Notes under the pieces: model-generated
The model's database searches: none
What the model saw: the letters and a program-made list of their open reading frames with translations, nothing else
Told to the model about the DNA's origin: nothing
Translations under genes and position numbers: made by a program
Shown: positions 25,010-34,413 of the stretch, one piece after another
Numbering within the stretch: the stretch's first letter is position 1
Layout of the letters: every line of letters begins with the position of its first letter
Assembly: GCA_031261605.1 (NCBI GenBank)
Contig: JAISJI010000027.1
Coordinates: 1-64,000 of the forward strand
Direction: 5' to 3'
DNA: 64,000 nt
DNA from: Ignavibacteria bacterium
GTDB lineage: Bacteria; Bacteroidota; Ignavibacteria; Kapaibacteriales; UBA2268

Positions 25010-25384
25010 ATGTTATCCATATCCAAAATAACATCATCTGACCCAGTAATTATTAAAATAGAAGGGCGCATAGATGGACTTACATCTAAACAAATTCAAA
25101 CTGAAATTGACGAAATCCTCGAAAGCGGTGTTAAAAACCTCATCTTAGATTTCGCCGGCGTATTCTACCTTAGTAGCGCCGGAATACGTGTATTCATCAA
25201 TGAAATGAAAAAAATAAACGCTATCGGCGGACAAATGTTCTTCGTTTCATTGTCTTACCACATATTAGAAATATTCAATATCAGTGGATTATCTTCTATT
25301 TTTAAGGTCTTTAACTCTTACCAAGAGATTACCGATTTGCTCAATAAAGCAAATGCTGATACAAAAACTGAACCAGCCCAATAA
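25010..25384 (+). CDS. STAS-domain anti-sigma factor antagonist-like protein
   Basis: The 124-residue protein is a single STAS domain with the phospho-acceptor site YLSSAGIRVF (Ser56 by analogy to SpoIIAA). Members bind or release an anti-sigma kinase depending on phosphorylation. No RsbW/SpoIIAB-type kinase is adjacent. Instead a large histidine kinase follows after 45 bases on the same strand, so the STAS protein may be part of its signalling route. The C-terminal tail (ADTKTEPAQ) is disordered. Confidence 0.88.
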   Translation: MLSISKITSSDPVIIKIEGRIDGLTSKQIQTEIDEILESGVKNLILDFAGVFYLSSAGIRVFINEMKKINAIGGQMFFVSLSYHILEIFNISGLSSIFKVFNSYQEITDLLNKANADTKTEPAQ

Positions 25385-25429
25385 CAGCAGTGGCACTTTA
25401 TATTTTGTCTTCACTCTTAACTAACAGCT

Positions 25430-28177
25430 ATGCTAAAGGTATTTAAGAAAAGTTTAACTATCAAGTTGTTCTCTGCGTATGCGTCGCTATTCCTATTTTG
25501 CACCATCGCAATAGGAATAGTGCAGTTCTATATTGCAAATGACGTCATCGCTACACAAATGGAAGACCTAACGCTTACCACGTTTAGAAACTTCTCCGAA
25601 GAAATAGATAAAATATTCACTGATGCCGAAGACGCTTCATTAGAAGCAACAAACAAACTTATCACCATCTTCCAATATAACGCCGAAAAAGATTATACTC
25701 TCCTCCCTAATTATTTCCGCGAATGGACTACCACCGGCTCTAGTGTAGTGGGAGCTGACCTTAGCGTTGTATCTGTCGCATTCATTAAAGCTCGCTCATC
25801 CAAACATCTTACTCAAAGTTACGCAATACACGCTATTAATAGTAAAAAAACTACTTCCGAAACTTTGAATTTTAACAATGATGATTACGATAGTTTTGAA
25901 AATGAAAATTGGTATAATGCTGCAGTATATGAATCCGAAAATACGTGGACATATACACAAACGCCATTCTTCTTGCCCGAAAAATATCCAGTAATGTTTT
26001 TCGCTCGACCTGTGTTGCTGCACGATAACGATCTAGGTGACCCATTGCTTGGAGTTTTTATTATTGCTGTTTCTAAAAACCACGTTGACGCTATGTTTGA
26101 TTATAGACGTATTTGCGATGGCAGCTACAATATATTTGCTATCGATAGCGGACAATTTATTATCCACCCACTAAATAGTTATGAAAACAAAAAATCTGAC
26201 TTCTCATTGCGTAATTATAGAAGCAAAGTCGTGTCTGAAGGAAAATTCTCCCGCAGATTCCGCAACTCTTACAAAGTCCTATCTACTAACTCATTAGGAA
26301 ACTTCCACTTCGATAATGCACGCGTCTACTGCCAACCATTATCTTCTGTGCCAGAATGGACTATAATGTCTGTAATACCAAACAACGTCCTATACACCGC
26401 CGTATCAAGATTCTCCATCCTATTGTGGCTCATTCCCTGTGCTCTAATAGTAACATTTATCCTAGTTATTCTATTCTTCACCAACAAACTTCTCGCTCCC
26501 ATCCAATACGTCTCAGAGGTCATCCGAAATTTTGACAAATTCAACATTGCGGATTGGAAAATACCAAAAGTAGAGATTGCCGATGACTTTGAAGTAATAT
26601 CTAATACATTCGCTCATTTAATCGAAAATCTTACCGTCCGACAAAATGAAATGTCCGACCTGATGGTCGCATATAACAAATTGAAGGCAAACCAATTACT
26701 ATTCGATACTCGACTAAACGATACTATTACCGATAGAACTGCCGGATTAGTTTCACAAAATAAACTAATGGATATGACTCTCTATAATATGAGTATGCTC
26801 AACGAATTAGGACGACTCGTTATGTCATCCTTATCATTAGAAGAAATATCTATGTCTGTTTATCTCAAAATAGGCGAACTCATTCCATTGGATTTCTTTG
26901 GAGTTCTTCTATACGACAAAGAAGCCGACCAATTAATATGTGCCGATAGCATCCTTACAGGCGAACCTTTTGAAACATTTGCTCTAAATATAAAAGAAAA
27001 AAATACCATCGCTGTTGCTTGCTTCGATAGAAAAGAGCCAATTACAGTCAATAACTTTGGCTTAGAATATCGTAATTACCTATTGGTAAATTATTACTCC
27101 CCAATAGAAATATCAATGGATTCGCAGTATTTCGCTCCTATTATGATTGACGAAGAAGTAGTGGGCGTTTTCACTATCCAAAGCATACACAAAAGTTTGT
27201 TCCTTGATATTAATAACGACATCCTAACTAATCTAAGAACATACCTTGGCATCGCTGTTAAGAACATACTAAGTTATAGAGCATTGCAAACATCACTAAA
27301 AGAACTCAACGAAGCGCAAGATAAATTAGTCCAAAGCGAAAGAATGTCCTCGCTCGGACAACTTACCGCAGGCATTTCACACGAAATAAAAAACCCCCTA
27401 AACTTCGTTATTAACTTCTCCGAACTATCTAAAATGCTAATATCAGATATTAAAGAAGAGGTTATTAACTTAAAAGAAGCCAAAGATGATGTCGAAGTGA
27501 GAGCGGAAGTGATGGAAGAAATTGAGGACCTGGTATCCGAACTAAATCTAAATGTCTCTAAAATTAACGAGCATTCCAAACGTGCAGATAAAATTATTAA
27601 AGGTATGCTTTCGCATTCACGAGATAACTCTGGAGAATTCGCTATGACCGATTTCAATGAGATTATTGAGGAATATACCAAACTATCATACCACGGAGTC
27701 AGAGCAACTAACCAAGCTTTCAATGTGAAAATTACATATAAGTTCGACGAAACAATCGGGCAAGTAATGCTCGCTCCGAACAACTTCATACGTGTCGTAA
27801 TCAATATGGTCTCAAACGCTTGCTATTCCGTATTCAAAAAACAAGAAATGCTTGCTGAACAAGACATTGAATACCTCCCCGAAATAATAATATCCACAAA
27901 AGACAAAGGCGATAGAGTATTATGTAGCTTCCACGATAACGGATTAGGAATATCTGAGGAAAATAAGAAAAAACTATTTACTCCATTCTTCACCACCAAA
28001 GCAGCAGGACAAGGCACCGGACTCGGACTATCTATTAGCTACTCCACAATAGTTACAGAGCATAAAGGCGAAATCAATTTCAAATCCACTGAAGGAGAAT
28101 TCTGCGAATTCATCATCACTATACCAAAGACGCAATCTGTAGAACTGATTCAGCAACAAGCAAAAATTAAATCATAA
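25430..28177 (+). CDS. Large sensor histidine kinase (Cache-like, HAMP, GAF, HisKA, HATPase)
   Basis: The 915-residue membrane kinase has a helix near residues 10-35 and an extracellular Cache-like sensor up to a second helix (LWLIPCALIVTFILVILFF) near 335-355. A HAMP-like linker, a GAF domain (about 470-620, NELGRLVMSSLSLEEISMSV) and a coiled coil follow. The HisKA H-box GISHEIKNPLNF has its phosphorylated His near residue 650. The HATPase has N, G1 and G2 boxes (INMVSNACYS, HDNGLGIS, GTGLGLSIS). The domain layout fits the adenylate-cyclase-like 'two-component sensor with GAF' of the FCB group. It is paired with the STAS gene; no response regulator is adjacent. Confidence 0.92.
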   Translation: MLKVFKKSLTIKLFSAYASLFLFCTIAIGIVQFYIANDVIATQMEDLTLTTFRNFSEEIDKIFTDAEDASLEATNKLITIFQYNAEKDYTLLPNYFREWTTTGSSVVGADLSVVSVAFIKARSSKHLTQSYAIHAINSKKTTSETLNFNNDDYDSFENENWYNAAVYESENTWTYTQTPFFLPEKYPVMFFARPVLLHDNDLGDPLLGVFIIAVSKNHVDAMFDYRRICDGSYNIFAIDSGQFIIHPLNSYENKKSDFSLRNYRSKVVSEGKFSRRFRNSYKVLSTNSLGNFHFDNARVYCQPLSSVPEWTIMSVIPNNVLYTAVSRFSILLWLIPCALIVTFILVILFFTNKLLAPIQYVSEVIRNFDKFNIADWKIPKVEIADDFEVISNTFAHLIENLTVRQNEMSDLMVAYNKLKANQLLFDTRLNDTITDRTAGLVSQNKLMDMTLYNMSMLNELGRLVMSSLSLEEISMSVYLKIGELIPLDFFGVLLYDKEADQLICADSILTGEPFETFALNIKEKNTIAVACFDRKEPITVNNFGLEYRNYLLVNYYSPIEISMDSQYFAPIMIDEEVVGVFTIQSIHKSLFLDINNDILTNLRTYLGIAVKNILSYRALQTSLKELNEAQDKLVQSERMSSLGQLTAGISHEIKNPLNFVINFSELSKMLISDIKEEVINLKEAKDDVEVRAEVMEEIEDLVSELNLNVSKINEHSKRADKIIKGMLSHSRDNSGEFAMTDFNEIIEEYTKLSYHGVRATNQAFNVKITYKFDETIGQVMLAPNNFIRVVINMVSNACYSVFKKQEMLAEQDIEYLPEIIISTKDKGDRVLCSFHDNGLGISEENKKKLFTPFFTTKAAGQGTGLGLSISYSTIVTEHKGEINFKSTEGEFCEFIITIPKTQSVELIQQQAKIKS

Positions 28178-28198
28178 GTGCAATCCACTTGCTCTATC

Positions 28199-29473
28199 CT
28201 ATTTATCTACTTCGCCCATAATCGGGTCTAATGAACCAATAGCAAGCACTACATCCGAAATCATAGAACCCTCTACCAACTCCGACAAACACTGCAAATT
28301 CGCTGAAGATGGCGAGTGTATCTTAACCTTCCAAGGATGCCCTTCACCATTCGATACAATGAAGAAACCAAATTCTCCCTTAGAACCCTCAATCGCAGTA
28401 TAGGTTTGACCAACCGGTATACTACCACCAAAATTCACCAACACAAAATCAGAAATCAATTCCTCCATTTTAGTATATACTTCCTTCTTATGCGAAAACG
28501 TGGTCTTCGTATTCTTCAAACGAATTTCACCTTGCGGAATCTTATCTAAAACCTGCTTTATCATTTTATAACTCTCTTCCACCTCACGCAACCGAACTAT
28601 ACAACGCGCCCAATTATCACAATCATTCTCCGTAATAACATCAAAATCTAATTCATCATACACAAGATACGGCTGGTCTCTTCTAACGTCTTTCGGAATA
28701 CCACAAGCACGCAGCGGAGGACCTGTAACTCCCAATGCAACTGCACGCTCCGGTGTAATTACACAAGTGCCAGACAGACGCTCTATGAATATCCTATTGC
28801 GTAATATTACCTTTTTCATAAAATTGAATTGCTCCGGAAACTGCTCTAAAAACTGCCTAATAAGCGCAATCGTCTCATCCGATATATCAAATGCAACACC
28901 ACCTATTCGCTGGTGGCTAACGGTAAATCTCGCTCCCGTCATCAACTCTATTATGTCATATATCTTCTCTCGCTCCGTAAAGCACCACACCAACATTGAT
29001 ACTGCACCTGCATCCATTGCAAATGAACCAAATGCCATAAGATGAGACGAAATACGAGCCAACTCCGCACACAGCACGCGTATCCACTGAGCGCGTGGCG
29101 GTGCTTCTATACCGAGAGCATTCTCACAGGCAAGCACATAGCCAATATTATTCGCCAAAGGCGACATATAGTCCAAGCGGTCTGTGAATGGTATGAACTC
29201 ATGTAGCCCCATATTTTCAGCCAACTTCTCCATACCACGATGCAGATAGCCAACCTCCGGAATGGCTTTTACAACCGTCTCCCCACTAATCTTGAGCAGT
29301 ATGCGTAAAACACCGTGTGTCGCCGGATGCTGTGGTCCCATATTTAGCACCATCTCATTTTCCAATGGGTCAATGGGTTCAAATGTTGTATCCTTCTGCA
29401 GTAACTTCTTATATATCTTATCTTGCCGAATAGTATGTATTCGCTTTAGTTCTTCTGCGGTTGTTATATTCAT
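28199..29473 (-). CDS. nuoD: NADH-quinone oxidoreductase subunit D
   Basis: NuoD forms part of the quinone-binding site of respiratory complex I. The 424-residue product shows LNMGPQHPATHGVLR (family signature), EVGYLHRGMEKLAE, FTDRLDYMSPLANN and a C-terminal LDPIMGEVDK. It stands alone here, facing the histidine kinase gene convergently with a 21-base gap. The only other complex I gene in the window, nuoI, is 25 kb away. It reads as a normal, full-length subunit, so the operon is probably split. Confidence 0.96.
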   Translation of the reverse strand: MNITTAEELKRIHTIRQDKIYKKLLQKDTTFEPIDPLENEMVLNMGPQHPATHGVLRILLKISGETVVKAIPEVGYLHRGMEKLAENMGLHEFIPFTDRLDYMSPLANNIGYVLACENALGIEAPPRAQWIRVLCAELARISSHLMAFGSFAMDAGAVSMLVWCFTEREKIYDIIELMTGARFTVSHQRIGGVAFDISDETIALIRQFLEQFPEQFNFMKKVILRNRIFIERLSGTCVITPERAVALGVTGPPLRACGIPKDVRRDQPYLVYDELDFDVITENDCDNWARCIVRLREVEESYKMIKQVLDKIPQGEIRLKNTKTTFSHKKEVYTKMEELISDFVLVNFGGSIPVGQTYTAIEGSKGEFGFFIVSNGEGHPWKVKIHSPSSANLQCLSELVEGSMISDVVLAIGSLDPIMGEVDK

Positions 29474-29535
29474 ATATATCTATTTTATATGTTAAATAAT
29501 TAGCACAAAATAATATTTTTTTTCCATTTTTTCAT

Positions 29536-29543
29536 TATCTTTG
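29536..29543 (+). promoter_or_regulatory. -7 box TATCTTTG
   Basis: TATCTTTG, followed by CA, is a textbook Bacteroidota -7 element. It lies 27 bases before the ATG of the transglutaminase-like gene. No -33 TTTG is evident in the T-rich upstream stretch. Confidence 0.6.
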
Positions 29544-29570
29544 CACATATAATTTATCCAAAAAAACATT

Positions 29571-30794
29571 ATGAAAAAAAATAACACAATCTCCACTATC
29601 CTCCTATCTCTAACTATATTATTTATAGTCAGTTGCAATAAGACGCCAGAAAAATATGCCAATGTCCCTGCTCAATATCACAATCTGATAGATACCGCAA
29701 TGAATATCGCAGGCACAAATTCCGCCGAACTACAAAAAGCATTGGACTCCGTTCCTACTCCGCAAAAAGAAGGAATGGCATTCCTCATTGCATATATGCC
29801 AGAGTGCGATTTAATAACTCTTTCCGCCGATTTCCTATTGGAAAATTGCAAGTATGCGTATCAAGCAAAAAGCGAATTTGTATGGGCTAAAGACATTCCA
29901 GATTCTATCTTTTTCAACGAAGTCCTGCCATATTCCAATCTGAACGAACGCCGTGATAATTGGCGTGCAGATTTTTACAACCGCTTTTCCAAATATGTTA
30001 AGGACTGCAAAACCGTAGAGGAAGCCATTTATGCAATTAACAAGCATATCCAAAATGAAGTCAATGTGGAGTATAATACCAAACGCGAAAAAGCAGACCA
30101 AAGCCCATACGAATCAATGAAAATAAATATGGCATCTTGTTCGGGTTTGTCAATTCTACTGGCGGATGCACTGCGTTCAGTTGGCATTCCTGCACGTGTA
30201 GCGGGCGTTCCGCTTTGGTATGATGAAAGTGGCAATCATAATTGGGTTGAAGTTTGGATTAATGGCAACTGGTATTTTACTGAATACGGCACAGAGGATT
30301 CGTTAGATAATGGATGGGTGGTTGCAAAAGCCGGCAAAGCCGAGAAAAATAGCCGTGATGGAGCGATTTACGCTGCTTCTTACAAGCCAGCCGAAACCTC
30401 ATTCAATTTGGTTTGGGACACACTAAATACGCTTGGCTGGATTAATGCAGAAAATGTTTCGGAGCGGTATATCAATTTGGCTGCAAAGCAAAAGGCAGAA
30501 GCACACATCCATGACCACCAAATTAAATGTAAAGTGTGGTTTTTGCAGGACAAAAAATTGGGATTAATTAGCGACAATCGCATTGCAAAACAAATTGATA
30601 TATATTCAGTGAAAGCTGCTGATGAGATAATTGATAGAGGCGTAACTGCTGATTCTAAGCGGGATATGAACGATTATTTATTCTTTATTCTGGAGCGAAA
30701 TAGCAAGTATTTAGCAAAATACATAGACGCCTCCGGTAAGACAATAGAAGTGAAATTCACTCCAAAAGATACGCTTATTTTGGGGAATAAATAG
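29571..30794 (+). CDS. Transglutaminase-like lipoprotein
   Basis: A lipoprotein signal with lipobox FIVSC leads a 407-residue protein. It has a transglutaminase/protease-like fold: ASCSGLSILLADALRSVGIP contains the nucleophilic Cys near residue 190, and NHNWVEVWINGNWYFTEY carries the His near 223 and an acidic residue. The third member of the triad appears as Glu rather than Asp (FTEYG), which is uncommon. It is probably periplasmic or surface exposed, acting on peptides or cell-wall material, but the substrate is unknown. The middle section (EDSLDNGWVVAKAGKAEK) fits the family. Confidence 0.8.
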   Translation: MKKNNTISTILLSLTILFIVSCNKTPEKYANVPAQYHNLIDTAMNIAGTNSAELQKALDSVPTPQKEGMAFLIAYMPECDLITLSADFLLENCKYAYQAKSEFVWAKDIPDSIFFNEVLPYSNLNERRDNWRADFYNRFSKYVKDCKTVEEAIYAINKHIQNEVNVEYNTKREKADQSPYESMKINMASCSGLSILLADALRSVGIPARVAGVPLWYDESGNHNWVEVWINGNWYFTEYGTEDSLDNGWVVAKAGKAEKNSRDGAIYAASYKPAETSFNLVWDTLNTLGWINAENVSERYINLAAKQKAEAHIHDHQIKCKVWFLQDKKLGLISDNRIAKQIDIYSVKAADEIIDRGVTADSKRDMNDYLFFILERNSKYLAKYIDASGKTIEVKFTPKDTLILGNK

Positions 30795-30848
30795 CGGCAA
30801 GATGTAAGATGATTTTATTTAGAAAAAAATTATTACTTTTCTTAACAA

Positions 30849-32069
30849 TTAGCCATTCGGCAACTCTATCGCAAAAGTTGTTCCTTTGCCTATCGCCGAT
30901 TCCTTTACATATATCTTCCCGTGATGATACTCCTCTATGATACGCCGCACAAGCGAAAGACCCATTCCCCATCCACGCTTCTTGGTCGTAAAACCGGGCT
31001 CAAATATTTGAAGACGCATCTTCTTATTCATTCCTTTGCCGGAATCTTTGATTAGAAATTGCAATTTATTTTTGGATAATTGTTTGGCTGTGATGTATAG
31101 TTCGCCGGGCTTACCATCCATTGCTTCAACTGCATTTTTTATTAAATTCTCAAACACCCAACTAAACAGAGTGGCATTGGCTTGTATGTATAGGTTAGTA
31201 TCGTAATCTTTATAGATGGAGATTTTGCCAGCCAAATGAGGAAGTCGCCTTTCGTAGTAGTCGCAAATCTCGTTAAGTTCTTCGCTTACATTGAGTTGCT
31301 GCATATCTGGATTAGAACCAATTTTAGAGAACCGAGTCGCAATCATATTCAGCCGCTCAACATCCTTCTCTATTTCATCGGCTGTCTCGTCTATTGACTC
31401 TGGAGCATCCCTATTCAATTTTAGTAATTCTATCCACGCAAGCAAACTGGAGATAGGAGTTCCAAGTTGATGTGCCGTCTCTCTCGCCATACCAACCCAT
31501 AGACGTGATTGCTCATTGTTACGCGCCCCATTGAACGCCCAATATCCAATAATCACAATGGTCATTACCATTAACACTGACACAAGCGGAAAGAAACGCA
31601 ACATATCCACTAAATTGGAATGCGTATAATAGAATTTTGCGATAATCTGCCCATTTGCATCAGGCACTATTATCGGCGGATAAGTCCGCTTCATTTTCTT
31701 AATCTGTGCCACTAAATACTCGTGCTGGACATCTATAGAAGTTATATATTTTAACTCATCCATATTCAACGTAAAGGACTCATAATCCTGTATCGGCTCA
31801 TCGTTCCCATCAGTAATTATCATAGGAAAATATATATTCGGTGTAATCGCTTCTAAGAAGAACAGGGCACTCTCTACATCTGTCGCAGTAACATAATACC
31901 GATACGTATTCGCAAAGGTTTGTAATTCCTGCTTCTCCCGCCTAATTACTTGGTCTACAAGCAGATTACTTGCATAACTAACCACAATAATTACCGCAAG
32001 TATAGATGCTACGATAACTATCTTTATGATGAATTTTACAAATGGACTAATTTTACTTCTTAGTGACAT
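30849..32069 (-). CDS. Membrane histidine kinase
   Basis: The 406-residue protein has two membrane helices (near residues 12-30 and about 135-160) flanking an ~100-residue extracytoplasmic sensor. The HisKA H-box is ARETAHQLGTPISSLLAW. The HATPase has an N-box NLIKNAVEAMDG and later boxes DSGKGMN and GWGMGLSLVRR. No receiver domain or adjacent response regulator is present. Its 5' end overlaps the 3' end of the beta-propeller lipoprotein gene by 17 bases, so the two are translated together and the lipoprotein may supply or sense the signal. Confidence 0.92.
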   Translation of the reverse strand: MSLRSKISPFVKFIIKIVIVASILAVIIVVSYASNLLVDQVIRREKQELQTFANTYRYYVTATDVESALFFLEAITPNIYFPMIITDGNDEPIQDYESFTLNMDELKYITSIDVQHEYLVAQIKKMKRTYPPIIVPDANGQIIAKFYYTHSNLVDMLRFFPLVSVLMVMTIVIIGYWAFNGARNNEQSRLWVGMARETAHQLGTPISSLLAWIELLKLNRDAPESIDETADEIEKDVERLNMIATRFSKIGSNPDMQQLNVSEELNEICDYYERRLPHLAGKISIYKDYDTNLYIQANATLFSWVFENLIKNAVEAMDGKPGELYITAKQLSKNKLQFLIKDSGKGMNKKMRLQIFEPGFTTKKRGWGMGLSLVRRIIEEYHHGKIYVKESAIGKGTTFAIELPNG

Positions 32070-33192
32070 AGTGATAGAATTTAATAGTATTGGGAATTAT
32101 TCCGGTGGTGTAGTGTTGTGATATAGAATTGGGTGAATGCAAATCATAGACATTTAGTTCCGCTGCGGTTGTATATCGGAATGAATTGCCAATCCACAAC
32201 TGCATCGTTGCTGTATCAATAGCCAATGCAGTCCATATTTCATATTGCTGTGTATTCACTATGAATGGATGCGGAACCGCATCCTCATCCCTCAGGGGAA
32301 TGTAATATACACCGCCAGTTCCCACAATAGTATTTCGCATCGTGTTATTGAGAAAAAATAGCGTATCCCCCAGAAAACACATATCATAACAGCCAATATT
32401 CCAACTCCGCTTCTCCGAAAGAGTTGTCCCATCGTATTCAATTATTCGCGCTGACTTACCTGTTGTATCCGATGGTAAGCCCCAACAAGCAACATACAAA
32501 TTACCATTATGCTCATAAATACGATTCGGATTGTCGCCTGTTTTCAATGTATTAACTACTTGCTTTGCATTTATATCAATTACGGATATTGTTGCTGCCG
32601 TTGGATTTGTATATTGAAAATCGCCATATCCGCTATTAGTTATAAACAGCAAATCCCTATAAAATGCAATGCCTTCCGGATGCGAACCAACTCTAATGCA
32701 ATGTTCATTAAGCAATAACTGGCTATTCACCATATCTTGCGGATTGAAATAATAGACATAAAAATCATCCCCCGACATCTCAATATACGCCGTCACAAAT
32801 GCCAATGTATCATTGATTACACATAGTTTGCGAGGCATTACAAAAGACGGAAATACCAATCTGTCGAGCAACTTCCCGCTATTCATAGATATTATATTAA
32901 TACAGCCGGCACCCGATACCGATATTATACAAATTGTATCACATATTACCATATCCTCAGCCACATCGCCAAGTTTTAAATCGGGATTGCAAGCCGAAAA
33001 GTAATTGTTGGAGAACGAGCCAGTGCTAAAATCAATACGCGTAATACTTCCTTTATCCGTATTCCTCACCCCTTCGCACAGCACCATAACGCCATCCGTG
33101 CCAACAACAAATGTATCTAATGGGGGAGTGCTCGGGTCATCAACACAACCAGAAAGCAGTAAGAACGCAAAGATGCAAATGTATTTCTTCAT
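32053..33192 (-). CDS. Beta-propeller (YncE/DUF5074-like) lipoprotein
   Basis: The 379-residue protein starts with a lipoprotein signal (lipobox LSGC, Cys16). It continues as repeated four-stranded units with motifs like ISMNSGKLLDRLVFPS, VIDINAKQVVNTLKTGDNP and NGNLYVACWG, typical of seven-bladed YncE-like propellers that bind metals, cofactors or partners. It has no catalytic residues that I can identify. It is the first gene of a two-gene unit with the histidine kinase (17-base overlap), which suggests a sensory accessory role. Confidence in the fold is moderate. Confidence 0.78.
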   Translation of the reverse strand: MKKYICIFAFLLLSGCVDDPSTPPLDTFVVGTDGVMVLCEGVRNTDKGSITRIDFSTGSFSNNYFSACNPDLKLGDVAEDMVICDTICIISVSGAGCINIISMNSGKLLDRLVFPSFVMPRKLCVINDTLAFVTAYIEMSGDDFYVYYFNPQDMVNSQLLLNEHCIRVGSHPEGIAFYRDLLFITNSGYGDFQYTNPTAATISVIDINAKQVVNTLKTGDNPNRIYEHNGNLYVACWGLPSDTTGKSARIIEYDGTTLSEKRSWNIGCYDMCFLGDTLFFLNNTMRNTIVGTGGVYYIPLRDEDAVPHPFIVNTQQYEIWTALAIDTATMQLWIGNSFRYTTAAELNVYDLHSPNSISQHYTTGIIPNTIKFYHYVTKK

Positions 33193-33220
33193 ATTTGTTT
33201 GATATATCAGTATTTAGTGA

Positions 33221-33250
33221 AAAAAAGGGCGAACACCACCGTCCGCCCTT
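33221..33250 (-). terminator. Rho-independent terminator after serA
   Basis: Read leftward, AAGGGCG (33250-33244) pairs with CGCCCTT (33231-33225), followed by a run of Ts (33226-33221). It ends the leftward serA transcript before the divergently arranged lipoprotein gene. Confidence 0.85.
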
Positions 33251-33269
33251 AATTATATGTGATAAATCA

Positions 33270-34178
33270 CTATTTCTTAATTGCATCAAGTATCTTTTCT
33301 GCAATTTCAATGCCTATTCTATCCTGTGCTTCATTAGTAGATGCTCCAATGTGAGGAGTTGCTGAAACGCGAGGATGGTTAATTAACCCTACTTGTGCAT
33401 CTGTTGCTGGCTCATTCGTCCAAACATCTATACCGGCACCAAGCACCTTACCCGAATTTAGCGCATTGAGCAATGCTACTTCGTCTACAACTCCGCCACG
33501 AGCGCAGTTGATAATGATAACGCCATCCTTCATCTTAGCAAATTCCGGTGTCCCAACTGGAACCGGCTCGCCTTTGATAAGCGGCAAGTGCAAGGTAATG
33601 AAATCGGATTGTGCAAGCACTTCGTCCTTTGTGCAAAGTTTTACATCCATATCGGTCGTGTTAACGAATGGGTCAAATGCTACTATTTTCATACCCAATC
33701 CGAGAGCACGCTTAGCGGTCTCTCTACCAATATTACCAAAGCCAAGCACGCCAAGCGTCTTGCCGGTAAGTTCCAATCCAGCAGCGTATTCCTTTTTGGG
33801 CCATTCGCCTTTGCGCATCTGCATTGAACTTGTATTGAGGAAGCGGACAACAGCAAACATATGGGCTATTGCTAGTTCTGCCACCGAAATGGACGATGCA
33901 CCAGGAGTATTGAGAACAGGAATGCCTTTTGTTGCAGCGTATGCAGAGTCAATGTTGTCTATGCCAACACCACCGCGACCGATAGCTTTGAGTTTTGTGC
34001 CTGCGTCAATTACTTCTTTCGTAACCTTGGTAGCGGAGCGAACGATAATCGCTTCGTAATTGCAAATGTCTTTTAGCAATTCATCTGGCGATAGTTTTTT
34101 CTCAACTACCTCTACACCTGCGGCTTTAAGTAAATCGGAACCAACTTTTTCGATTCCATCTGAAACTAATACTTTCAT
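33270..34178 (-). CDS. serA: D-3-phosphoglycerate dehydrogenase (short form)
   Basis: This NAD-dependent 2-hydroxyacid dehydrogenase performs the first step of serine synthesis. The 302-residue protein has the GVGIDNID and LGVLGFGNIGRETAKRA (Rossmann GxGxxG) motifs. The catalytic Arg/Glu/His appear in NCARGGVVDE, WTNEPATDA and TPHIGASTNEA. It lacks the C-terminal ACT domain of the E. coli enzyme, so it should not be feedback-inhibited by serine in the same way. Short forms are common in Bacteroidota. The terminator downstream is strong. Confidence 0.93.
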   Translation of the reverse strand: MKVLVSDGIEKVGSDLLKAAGVEVVEKKLSPDELLKDICNYEAIIVRSATKVTKEVIDAGTKLKAIGRGGVGIDNIDSAYAATKGIPVLNTPGASSISVAELAIAHMFAVVRFLNTSSMQMRKGEWPKKEYAAGLELTGKTLGVLGFGNIGRETAKRALGLGMKIVAFDPFVNTTDMDVKLCTKDEVLAQSDFITLHLPLIKGEPVPVGTPEFAKMKDGVIIINCARGGVVDEVALLNALNSGKVLGAGIDVWTNEPATDAQVGLINHPRVSATPHIGASTNEAQDRIGIEIAEKILDAIKK

Positions 34179-34289
34179 AATTGTATTTTCTCCGAAAAAT
34201 TATTTAAGATTATTTTATAAAAAGTTATGTATTATTTGTTTATGTCAAATATTATGTGTAAATTGCACTACTAAAAAAATAGTTTTGTG

Positions 34290-34400
34290 TTATCCAGTGG
34301 TATTTTTATCAGCCCAGACCGGAATACACCCAAATGTATGAGGAAAGTGATAGCGACCGATGTTGCTACAAGCAATCTGCTGGGGGGCTTGCTCTGACAC
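34290..34400 (-). other. GC-richer 110-base island with a 36-codon protein-like frame
   Basis: This stretch is visibly richer in G and C than the AT-rich DNA on both sides. On the minus strand it reads as an open frame from GTG (34400) to TAA (34290), VSEQAPQQIACSNIGRYHFP followed by HTFGCIPVWADK, which looks like genuine coding sequence. It also contains short hairpins (ATACA/TGTAT, GTTGCT/AGCAAT). It lies 13 bases after the PBECR-like gene and in the leader of serA. It could be a relic, a dispersed repeat unit or a small structured RNA. It does not match any riboswitch, SRP, RNase P or tmRNA pattern that I know. Confidence 0.4.
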
Positions 34401-34413
34401 TTAACTATTTTTT

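Noticed and set aside
34060-34341. 93-residue plus-strand ORF over the serA 5' end
   Set aside because: It is antisense to serA; the only protein-like part of this area is on the minus strand at 34290-34400.
34290-34400. Known RNA class (SRP, RNase P, tmRNA, riboswitch of serA)
   Set aside because: I compared the core motifs from memory and none is present; the protein-like minus-strand frame is a better explanation.
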